A stretch of DNA of 10,433 nucleotides. It comes from Bacteroidales bacterium (lineage in GTDB: Bacteria > Bacteroidota > Bacteroidia > Bacteroidales > UBA3824). A program made the translations under genes and the position numbers. Positions 1-7,117 of the stretch are shown here, one piece after another; position 1 is the first letter of the stretch; each line of letters starts with the position of its first letter. The notes beneath the pieces are model-generated. The model ran no database searches and was not told where the DNA came from. It saw only the letters and a list, made by a program, of their open reading frames with translations. The stretch is from the NCBI GenBank assembly GCA_016287995.1, contig JAEEXW010000067.1, forward strand, positions 1-10,433, in the 5' to 3' direction.

Positions 1-1578
1 GACGAACTTGCAAACGCTGTAAAAACAACTCTCGGACCCAAAGGTCGTAACGTTGTTATTGAGAAAAAATTCGGTGCTCCCCAAATCACAAAAGACGGTG
101 TAACAGTTGCAAAAGAAATCGAACTCGACGACCCGTTCATGAACATGGGCGCACAACTCGTTAAAGAAGTTGCCTCAAAAACCAACGACCTCGCAGGCGA
201 CGGTACAACAACTGCTACTGTTTTGGCTCAGGCTATCGTTGGCGTAGGTTTGAAAAACGTTACAGCAGGTGCTAATCCTACCGACCTTAAACGCGGTATC
301 GACAAGGCTGTTGCAAAAGTTGTTGAAAACCTCAAAGCAAATTCAGAAGAGGTTGGCGATGACAATTCAAAAATCGAAGCCGTAGCAAGAATTTCTGCTA
401 ACAACGATCCCGAAATCGGTAAACTTATCGCCGATGCAATGGCAAAAGTTAAAAAAGAAGGCGTTATCACAATCGAAGAAGCAAAAGTTGCTGAAACTTC
501 TGTTGACGTTGTAGAAGGTATGCAGTTTGACAGAGGCTACATTTCTCCTTACTTCATCACCGATTCTGAAAAAATGGAAGGCGTTTACGAGAAACCTTAC
601 ATCTTGATTCACGATGAGAAAATCTCGATGATGAAAGACCTTATGCCTATCCTTGAACCCGTTGTAACTCAGGGACATGCACTCGTTATCATCGCAGAAG
701 ATGTTACCGACGAGGCTCTTGCAACATTGGTTGTTAACAGACTTAGAAACCCCTCATTCAAAGTTGCAGCAGTTAAGGCTCCGGGCTTTGGCGACAGAAG
801 AAAAGAAATGCTTCAAGACATCGCTATTTTGACTGGCGGTACAGTTATCACAAAAGAGACCGGTCTCAAACTCGAAAACGCAACTATTGATATGCTCGGT
901 ACTTGCGACAAAGTTGTCATCAACAAAGAAAATACAACTATCGTTAACGGCAACGGCGACAAAGAGGCTATCAAAGACCGCGTTGCTCAAATCAAGGCTC
1001 AGATCGAAAAATCTACCTCTGACTACGACAAAGAAAAACTTCACGAAAGACTTGCTAAACTTGCAGGCGGCGTAGCAGTTATCCACGTAGGCGCAGCATC
1101 TGAGGTTGAAATGAAAGAGAAAAAAGACCGCGTAGAAGACGCTCTTAGCGCAACACGTGCAGCAGTTGAAGAAGGTATCGTTCCCGGCGGCGGAGTAAGT
1201 TATATCCGCGCTATCGAGGCTTTGAAAGACCTCAAAGGCGACAACGAAGACCAAAACACCGGTATCGCTATCATTAAACGCGCTCTTGAAGAGCCGCTTC
1301 GTCAAATCGTTGAAAACGCAGGTGAAGAAGGTTCTGTTGTTGTTCAGAACGTTAAAGACGGTAAAGGTTCATTCGGTTACAACGCTTTCTCAGGCGTTTA
1401 CGAAGACCTCAAAAAAGCCGGCGTTATCGACCCGACAAAAGTATCAAGAGTTGCTATCGAAAACGCAGCATCAGTTGCAGGAACTCTCCTTACAACCGAA
1501 TGTGTTATCGCTGAAAAGAAAGAAGACAAACCCGCTGCTCCCGCAATGCCTAATCCGGGAATGGGCGGAATGTATTAG
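1..1578 (+). CDS. groEL: 60-kDa chaperonin GroEL (5' end cut by window edge)
   Basis: ATP-driven group I chaperonin subunit; two stacked heptamer rings enclose unfolded proteins in the cytoplasm together with GroES. The reading frame is open from base 1, so the gene runs in from the left; aligned to E. coli GroEL about 20 N-terminal residues are missing. Visible hallmarks are the nucleotide-binding TLGPKGRNV and TKDGVTVAKEIEL segments, the GDGTTTATVLAQ loop, the apical EGMQFDRGYISPYF segment, KAPGFGDRRK, the RVEDALSATRAAVEEG helix carrying the catalytic Asp (codon 1138-1140), and PGGGVSYIRA. The stop is TAG. The tail is short, ending PNPGMGGMY with a single GGM rather than a long GGM repeat. 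Codons favour C-ending Asn, Asp, Ile and Phe, as expected of a highly expressed gene. groES is not in the window. The identity is certain. Confidence 0.98.
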   Translation, partial: DELANAVKTTLGPKGRNVVIEKKFGAPQITKDGVTVAKEIELDDPFMNMGAQLVKEVASKTNDLAGDGTTTATVLAQAIVGVGLKNVTAGANPTDLKRGIDKAVAKVVENLKANSEEVGDDNSKIEAVARISANNDPEIGKLIADAMAKVKKEGVITIEEAKVAETSVDVVEGMQFDRGYISPYFITDSEKMEGVYEKPYILIHDEKISMMKDLMPILEPVVTQGHALVIIAEDVTDEALATLVVNRLRNPSFKVAAVKAPGFGDRRKEMLQDIAILTGGTVITKETGLKLENATIDMLGTCDKVVINKENTTIVNGNGDKEAIKDRVAQIKAQIEKSTSDYDKEKLHERLAKLAGGVAVIHVGAASEVEMKEKKDRVEDALSATRAAVEEGIVPGGGVSYIRAIEALKDLKGDNEDQNTGIAIIKRALEEPLRQIVENAGEEGSVVVQNVKDGKGSFGYNAFSGVYEDLKKAGVIDPTKVSRVAIENAASVAGTLLTTECVIAEKKEDKPAAPAMPNPGMGGMY

Positions 1579-1595
1579 GATTTTCCCAATCCATT

Positions 1596-1636
1596 ATAAT
1601 AAAAAAGGCTGTCAAATTGACAGCCTTTTTTATTAT
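1596..1636. terminator. Bidirectional intrinsic terminator between groEL and the chemotaxis operon
   Basis: Bases 1596-1615 and 1617-1636 are exact reverse complements. The likely stem is GGCTGTC/GACAGCC with a short AAATT loop, flanked by an A-tract on the left and a T-tract on the right. Read on the + strand it ends in a U-run 18 bp after the groEL stop begins its trailer; read on the - strand the mirrored A-tract gives the U-run just after the MCP stop codon at 1647-1649. One hairpin therefore serves both converging genes. This rests on sequence symmetry only. Confidence 0.9.
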
Positions 1637-1646
1637 AGTCATTTTT

Positions 1647-3665
1647 TTATTGCTGCCTTTTCAGCACTTCAATCTTATTCAAAATATCCTGAGCCTGCTT
1701 TGTAAGAGCCTGAATTTCGCTGTCGGAATAACTCTCAAAATGATAATAAGACATCAAAGCGTCAAGATTTTCGGCTTGCGATTTTGCCTCAGCAGCCGAG
1801 GTTGAAAGTTCTTCCGAAGTCGCAGCATTTTGCTGAATAATGTTGTCCAACTGCTGAATGGCATTGCTGATTTGAACCGCACTTATATCCTGCTCCGAAC
1901 ATGAAGCAGCAATATCATGAATAAGTTCCGTTGTCTTGTCCATTTGAGGAACCAACTGCTGCAAAAGACTGCCCGAACTTTCAGCCTGACGCACACCGTT
2001 GAAAGTAAGTTCGTCAATCTCTTTTGCCGCCGCCTGAGAACGCTCAGCAAGTTTTCGGATTTCGCCTGCCACAACCGAAAAGCCTTTGCCCGCCTCCCCT
2101 ACTCTGGCTGCTTCTATCGCCGCATTAACAGCCAATAAGTCAGTCTTTCCTGCTATCTCATTGATAATGCTGATTTTATCAGTTATAATTTTCATAGAAT
2201 CCACCGTTTCTTTTACGGATTCGTTGGCACGCAATACAGAGTTTGCAACCTGATTGGTAATCTCTTCGGTCTGTTTTGCACTGTCCGCGTTACGCTTTAT
2301 GGAACCTGTCATCTCCTGAACGGCAGTAGAAACCTGCTGACTCGCCGCAGCCTGCTCCGAAGACCCCGTAGCAACCATAGAGGCCGAACGCGCTAACTCC
2401 TTGCCCGAATTTTTGATGTTAGCAGCCGACTGCTTAACCTCTGAAACAATTTTACGCTGTTTACCGACAAATTCTGCCAACAAATCCAAAAGTTGCGAAA
2501 TTTCCGTCTTAACCTTACGCGAAGTAGGCTTGAAAACTACGCCAAGATTTCCCCTATTCAACATGTTAACACCGTGAAGCATTTCTTTCAACGGCGAACC
2601 AATTTTCTTTCCGATTACAATCGCGGCAATCAATACCACAATCAAAATAATAACACTGAAACCCAGCATCGACTTTATCCTCAGACTCAAACCGTCAGAA
2701 AGATGATTCTCAGGCATATAACTAAAAATCGTCCAACGGTTGCCCGGCGCAAATTCTATATGCTCAGTCAAAAAAACCAAACCAGCCCCTCTATACGGCA
2801 TTCTATCCTTGACAGAAAGAAGTTCGGTGCCGTTGACATCGGGCAGAATTTCAGCAACCTTTTTGCCCAAAAAGTTGTTTTCCAAAGAAGAAGTTACAAT
2901 GTTTGAATTATTGTCAACAATCATAACCTCTGATAACTCTTTCCACTCTCTGGCAGCCAAAACGGTCTTCGTTAAGAAATCAACGTTAAGATAACAAAAA
3001 ACCGTTCCGAAAAACTTTCCGTCCCTTTCAATAGGCACAAAAACAGGAATAACATTTTTTCTGACGCCTCGTATAGGCACTTCCACCGGCGGAAAAACCT
3101 GCGTATGATTGCTCTTTTTGAGGTCGGTAAACATCTTTTCGTCAAAAACAAAATTCATATCCGGCAAAATATCCGAATTGTAACGGGAATAAAAATAGCA
3201 CATTCTGCCGTAATATTTTTCAAACATCGGGTCTTTTTTCAACTGCTCGTCCTTGCCGTCAAAAGCCTCCCAGTCGTAATAAACGCCCATAACCTCACAC
3301 GCCTCGTCGTCAATATAGTTAACGCCGAGAATTTTTATAATGTCGTTACGGCTAAAATTTACGCTCAAAGAATCCGAAATAACAGGCGTTGTAAAAGTCT
3401 GAGCCAAAACACCGCACTCATATATGCACTTATCTATTCTTTTTGTAATGCCGCTTTTTGCTACGGCTACAACCTGCCTTAAACTGCCGATTGAGGCGTT
3501 TTCCAAAGCACGGTTGAGGTTGACGACAGAAAACAAAAGTTTTAAGCCGAGGGCGCACAAAACCATTCCAACCATCCAGCGACGGATTATAGTGCTGATT
3601 TTGCTGCTAAAAAACAAATTCCTGAATTTATCCGCCGAAAAAATATTTTTAAACCCAAATTTCAT
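1647..3665 (-). CDS. Methyl-accepting chemotaxis protein with periplasmic Cache-like sensor domain
   Basis: Transmembrane chemoreceptor that controls CheA activity through CheW. From the N-terminus: a basic cytoplasmic lead; membrane segment at about residues 30-49; a periplasmic region 50-330 whose length and YYDW and 'IERDGKFFG' features suit a dCache-type ligand-binding domain; second membrane segment about 333-352 (rich in I, V, L); HAMP about 353-405; then the cytoplasmic signalling hairpin. The tip is at about 503-530 with IAGKTDLLAVNAAIEAAR followed by GEAGKGFSVVAGEIRKLAERS. Four matches to the methylation consensus (two small residues, two any, E/Q pair, two any, two small) fall at 437/438, 443/444, 450/451 and 618/619. 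There is no C-terminal CheR-tethering pentapeptide. The start codon overlaps the cheW stop as ATGA, implying coupled translation. The ligand cannot be read from sequence. 672 residues. Confidence 0.95.
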   Translation of the reverse strand: MKFGFKNIFSADKFRNLFFSSKISTIIRRWMVGMVLCALGLKLLFSVVNLNRALENASIGSLRQVVAVAKSGITKRIDKCIYECGVLAQTFTTPVISDSLSVNFSRNDIIKILGVNYIDDEACEVMGVYYDWEAFDGKDEQLKKDPMFEKYYGRMCYFYSRYNSDILPDMNFVFDEKMFTDLKKSNHTQVFPPVEVPIRGVRKNVIPVFVPIERDGKFFGTVFCYLNVDFLTKTVLAAREWKELSEVMIVDNNSNIVTSSLENNFLGKKVAEILPDVNGTELLSVKDRMPYRGAGLVFLTEHIEFAPGNRWTIFSYMPENHLSDGLSLRIKSMLGFSVIILIVVLIAAIVIGKKIGSPLKEMLHGVNMLNRGNLGVVFKPTSRKVKTEISQLLDLLAEFVGKQRKIVSEVKQSAANIKNSGKELARSASMVATGSSEQAAASQQVSTAVQEMTGSIKRNADSAKQTEEITNQVANSVLRANESVKETVDSMKIITDKISIINEIAGKTDLLAVNAAIEAARVGEAGKGFSVVAGEIRKLAERSQAAAKEIDELTFNGVRQAESSGSLLQQLVPQMDKTTELIHDIAASCSEQDISAVQISNAIQQLDNIIQQNAATSEELSTSAAEAKSQAENLDALMSYYHFESYSDSEIQALTKQAQDILNKIEVLKRQQ

Positions 3666-4150
3666 AATCTGTTCTGTTTGCTTTGCATATTTTTATCAAT
3701 GGAAAAAACGGCGGGAATATCCAAAACCGTTATAAAATTGTCGTTGTGTTTGAAAATGCCTTCCGCAAATTCTGGATTGATTCTGTTGTCAAAATTTGGT
3801 ATCGGCATAATGTCAACAGGTTTTACCTCCACAACGTCCCTCACTGCGTTGACAATGGAGCCGACAAGAAAACGATTTTCACTATCCTCCTTGTTGACGT
3901 CCAAAACTATGATAACGCTGTCCACGTCAAAATCGCTGTCGCAATTAAGCCCGCACTCCTTTCTAATGTCTATCAGAGGCAAAATATCACCCCTAAAATT
4001 TATCACGCCCATAATATACGGCGGAGTTTTAGGAATCACGGTAATTTTTTGCAAATCAATCACTTCAACCACGTCCGAAATTTTGTACGCATACAAATCC
4101 TGATTAAGTTGAAACGAAAGATACGGTATTGCACTGCTGTAATCTTCCAT
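3662..4150 (-). CDS. cheW: CheW chemotaxis coupling protein
   Basis: Scaffold protein that links the receptor hairpin tip to the P5 domain of CheA in the chemosensory array. The whole 162-residue product is one CheW domain, the normal length for the family. The conserved GVINFRGDILPLIDIR segment is at residues 48-63, with Arg53 in the position important for receptor/CheA contact, and the C-terminal ITVLDIPAVF strand is at 140-149. It starts 12 bp after the cheA stop and overlaps the MCP start by 4 bp, so cheA-cheW-mcp form one translationally linked block. No Shine-Dalgarno sequence precedes the ATG; the upstream 12 bp are almost all A. A short basic tail (QSKQNRL) follows the domain. Confidence 0.95.
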   Translation of the reverse strand: MEDYSSAIPYLSFQLNQDLYAYKISDVVEVIDLQKITVIPKTPPYIMGVINFRGDILPLIDIRKECGLNCDSDFDVDSVIIVLDVNKEDSENRFLVGSIVNAVRDVVEVKPVDIMPIPNFDNRINPEFAEGIFKHNDNFITVLDIPAVFSIDKNMQSKQNRL

Positions 4151-4162
4151 ATTTTTTGTTTT

Positions 4163-6247
4163 TTAGTTTTCAGATTTTTCCATTTGTTTTATCAACTTCG
4201 GCACGTCCAAAACAAGGGCAATGCTGCCGTCTCCCAAAATACTTCCTCCTGAAATATATTCTTGATTTGCGAAATATTTTCCGAGTGATTTTAATACCGC
4301 CTGATGTTCGCCGATAATTTTGTCAACGATAAGTCCGACGTGCATATCATCTTTGTAATTGACGACAACAACATGTTCTATTTTGGGCGGTTTGCCCGAA
4401 AATTCAAGTTCTTTTCTCAAATCTATAATCGTAGTAGGCTCGCCTTCGTAGATAAATCTGCCGTTGTCAGCCTCCAACTGCCGTCTTGTAATCTGAGTGC
4501 AACTGTCAATCATATAAACGGGAACTAAAAGCAAAGTTTTGTCTATCGAGACAAGCAGAGTGTCGATAATACTCAGTGTAAAAGGCAGTTTTATCGTAAC
4601 CGCCGTACCGAGGCCTTTTTCGGAGGTAACCTCTATTTCGCCGCGCAGTTTTACGATGTTTTGTTTTACGACGTCCATTCCGACACCGCGTCCGGAGATT
4701 CCCGTAATTTTTTCAGCCGTAGAAAATCCCGGCATAAAAATCAACTCCATCAACTGCTTGTCGGAGAGTTTGTCGGAAGGTTTCAAAAAGCCTTTTTCGA
4801 TTGCTTTTTTTCTCAACGCCTCGCAGTCTATGCCCGCGCCGTCGTCCTGAATCTGAATGAAAACGTTGTTGCCGGAATAAAAAGCCGTAAACTTGATAAG
4901 TCCGTGTTCAGACTTGTTGTTTGCGAGCCTTACCTCAGGCGGTTCTATTCCGTGGTCGATGCTGTTGCGGATAATGTGCATCAGCGGCACTGAGAGGTTG
5001 TCGATAATGGTTTTGTCGAGTTCGGTGTCCGTGCCGTCGGTCTTGAAATCAATTTTTTTGCCCAACTCCGCGCTAAGATCCCTCACCAAACGCTGAAACC
5101 TCAGCATAAGGCTTTCAATCGGCACAAGACGGATAGAGAGCGCGTTGTCTTTGAAACGGTTGGAAAGACGGTCCACTTTTTCACAAAGCGTTCCGAGTTC
5201 CTGAATGTTGTATTTTTCAAAAAGCAGCATCATTTCCGCCTTTGTGGTAACGAGTTCCGAAACAAGGTTCATAAGTTCGTCCAACTTGTCGGAATCCACT
5301 TTTACGCTGCTTGTTTTGGTGTCAGCGGCGGCAACGGCGCGGTTTATGATTTTTTCTTCCGCCGAAACGGTGTCCTCTTTTTTGACGGCCTTTTTCTCTG
5401 TTTTTACCTCCTCTGCCGGGAGTTCAAGCATCGGTTTGTCCGAAATAGGCTTGCCGCCTCCCGCAAAGGTTGTCAACTTGCCTATGTCAAAATAATTCTG
5501 TTCCGACTCTTGAAGTGAAGTAAGTTCGGCAATAAAATCCGGATTTTTGAAAAGATCGCCATCGGCAATTTTCGTAATTTTTACCTCGTCTTCCACAAAA
5601 AGGAAAATCTCGGTCAAATCCTGATAAGATTTCTGCGTTGAAAAAACCGCCTCCCAGTAAGTGTTGTATTTTCCGGCGGCATCTCCGGTGCGGTACCGGG
5701 GCATTATAACGCCCTCGCCCGCCGCGTCAATGTCGGAAAGTATACCGCTGATATTAATGCCGCGGTCTTTGATGTCAGCCTCCGGCTCAAAAAGCAGGTA
5801 ATAGGTAACAAAACCGCCGCCTGCCTGCCCTGAGTCAGCAACGCCGACGGGGGAAAACATCTCACCGCCGTCAGAGTCGGAAGACACCGCCGCCAATTTT
5901 ACAAAAAAGGCGGCAACTTCTTCTTGAAGACTGCTTTCGCCGTTTTTGAGCAGATTGCGGATAAGGTCTACGCCCTCCAAAGTTACGTTCAAAACCTCGG
6001 TGCTTACCGAAAGCGAGGAGTCGCGGATTTTGCCGTAAATGCTTTCAACATCGTGCGTGATTTTTTCCACCGTCTTAAAATCATACATTCCCGCCGTGCC
6101 TTTTATGGTGTGCATCACGCGGAAAACCTGATTAATACCGTCAGCCGAACCCGGATTCTGCTCCAAGACGAGAACCGTATCCTCAAGATCGTTTAGAAGG
6201 TCGTTGACCTCTTCGATATATTTTTGTTTAAACTGCTCCAACATCAT
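4163..6247 (-). CDS. cheA: Chemotaxis histidine kinase CheA
   Basis: Receptor-controlled histidine kinase; it phosphorylates its own HPt histidine and passes the phosphate to response regulators. Domains in order: HPt (P1) about residues 5-105 with the phospho-acceptor His46 in FRVMHTIKGTAGMYDF; a 115-residue domain at 146-262, ending in a 'W-AVFST...IFLFVEDEVKI' pattern, in the place of the usual P2; a Lys/Glu-rich linker about 265-310; P3 dimerisation helices 315-375; P4 ATPase 376-555 with the N box (IIRNSIDHGIEPPEVR, Asn428), G1 box QDDGAGID and G2 box GRGVGMDVV; and the CheW-like P5 domain about 558-690. All catalytic motifs are intact. 694 residues, normal for CheA. Two ATGs stand in tandem at the start (6245-6247 and 6242-6244), neither with a Shine-Dalgarno sequence; either could be used. 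It lies 54 bp after the tandem-receiver gene. Confidence 0.97.
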   Translation of the reverse strand: MMLEQFKQKYIEEVNDLLNDLEDTVLVLEQNPGSADGINQVFRVMHTIKGTAGMYDFKTVEKITHDVESIYGKIRDSSLSVSTEVLNVTLEGVDLIRNLLKNGESSLQEEVAAFFVKLAAVSSDSDGGEMFSPVGVADSGQAGGGFVTYYLLFEPEADIKDRGINISGILSDIDAAGEGVIMPRYRTGDAAGKYNTYWEAVFSTQKSYQDLTEIFLFVEDEVKITKIADGDLFKNPDFIAELTSLQESEQNYFDIGKLTTFAGGGKPISDKPMLELPAEEVKTEKKAVKKEDTVSAEEKIINRAVAAADTKTSSVKVDSDKLDELMNLVSELVTTKAEMMLLFEKYNIQELGTLCEKVDRLSNRFKDNALSIRLVPIESLMLRFQRLVRDLSAELGKKIDFKTDGTDTELDKTIIDNLSVPLMHIIRNSIDHGIEPPEVRLANNKSEHGLIKFTAFYSGNNVFIQIQDDGAGIDCEALRKKAIEKGFLKPSDKLSDKQLMELIFMPGFSTAEKITGISGRGVGMDVVKQNIVKLRGEIEVTSEKGLGTAVTIKLPFTLSIIDTLLVSIDKTLLLVPVYMIDSCTQITRRQLEADNGRFIYEGEPTTIIDLRKELEFSGKPPKIEHVVVVNYKDDMHVGLIVDKIIGEHQAVLKSLGKYFANQEYISGGSILGDGSIALVLDVPKLIKQMEKSEN

Positions 6248-6301
6248 CGCGAAATCACTTAAATTTTTAACGGTTTTTCTTCAAACAAAACGCTTTTCTT
6301 T

Positions 6302-7087
6302 TTATTGAAGGGCTTTCTTGATGAACATCAAAAACTTGTCGATGACAAAAGGTTTTTGAATCCAGCCGGTAATGCCGATTTGTTTGGACTTTTGTTTCTT
6401 TTCCTCGTTGATTTCGGTGGTCAGCAGGAGAATCGGAATGCCCCTGTACTGAGGGATTTTTTTCACGGTTTCAGCCAGTTCAAGACCGTTTTTTCTCGGC
6501 ATATTAAGGTCGGTGACAAGAAGGTCGATTTTTCTGCCGTCAAAATATTTCAAAGCGTCCTGACCGTCGCAGGCTTTGATAACGTCGTAGCCAGCCTGTT
6601 TCAGGGTGAACTCGATGACAAAACGGGTGTTCTCAAAATCGTCCGCAATCAAAACCGTCTTTTTGCTGTTTTCTGCGGTGTCTTTTTCGGGAGAGATTTC
6701 CTTTGAGAAGAAAACCTCGGCTCTCGGATTTTTGAGAATCTGCGAGAAAATTGAAGCGTTGTCGCTCAGTTTCAAGAGATAGCCTCTCGCGCCCGCCTCT
6801 ATCAAATCGTTGACATACTTCTTGTTGTCATACATCGAAAGTCCGATTATAACCAAAGCGGGGTTGATTTTAAGAGCCTCTTTCGTAGCCTCGATACCGT
6901 TCATTTCCGGCATTTCGATGTCTATAAAAACGAGGTCGGGATCGCAGGTGTCAAGAAGGTTAAGAAACTCCTTGCCGTTTGACGCCTCTGCGATAATATC
7001 AACGTCGCCCAATTTCTGCAACAATGTTTTTATGGCATTTCTGTATACCAATTTGTCGTCTACAAGTATTACTTTTATCTTGCTCAT
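6302..7087 (-). CDS. Tandem-receiver response regulator (NarL-type REC + CheY-type REC, no output domain)
   Basis: Phospho-acceptor protein made only of two receiver domains. REC1 (about 4-128) has Asp10/Asp11, phospho-site Asp56 in VFIDIEMPEMNGIEA, Ser84 and Lys106 in the GYLLK motif. Its 'NAIKTLLQKLGDVDIIAEASNGKE' style and GARGYLLK segment are typical of NarL/FixJ regulators, yet there is no LuxR-type HTH. A 15-residue linker (131-145) leads to REC2 (about 144-261) with Asp149/Asp150, phospho-site Asp193 in VTDLNMPRKNGLE, Thr223/Thr224 and Lys245 in GWIQKPF, the pattern of chemotaxis CheY proteins. All key residues of both domains are present, so both can probably be phosphorylated. The gene sits between a HisKA_3 kinase and cheA, which suggests it may receive phosphate from both. 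The output partner (motor switch, another protein, or phosphate sink) is unknown. Confidence 0.93.
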   Translation of the reverse strand: MSKIKVILVDDKLVYRNAIKTLLQKLGDVDIIAEASNGKEFLNLLDTCDPDLVFIDIEMPEMNGIEATKEALKINPALVIIGLSMYDNKKYVNDLIEAGARGYLLKLSDNASIFSQILKNPRAEVFFSKEISPEKDTAENSKKTVLIADDFENTRFVIEFTLKQAGYDVIKACDGQDALKYFDGRKIDLLVTDLNMPRKNGLELAETVKKIPQYRGIPILLLTTEINEEKKQKSKQIGITGWIQKPFVIDKFLMFIKKALQ

Positions 7088-7117
7088 ATTATAATAGGTT
7101 TATTTTTTATTCAACTT

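Noticed and set aside
754..1305. Long open frame on the - strand opposite groEL (183 codons)
   Set aside because: It mirrors the well-conserved groEL frame; the Cys/Phe-rich translation resembles no protein family and is a by-product of groEL codon use.
6248..6301. 54-bp gap before cheA as a possible internal promoter or hairpin
   Set aside because: No stem-loop and no convincing promoter boxes of either sigma-70 or Bacteroidota type (TAnnTTTG) were seen; it is only A/T-rich spacer.
7088..7114. TTGAAT (7109-7114) and TATAAT (7088-7093) on the - strand, 15 bp apart, just before the tandem-receiver gene
   Set aside because: The -10-like box touches the ATG, so a transcript would start inside the gene; the 15-bp spacer is short, and this gap is A/T-rich enough to give such matches by chance.
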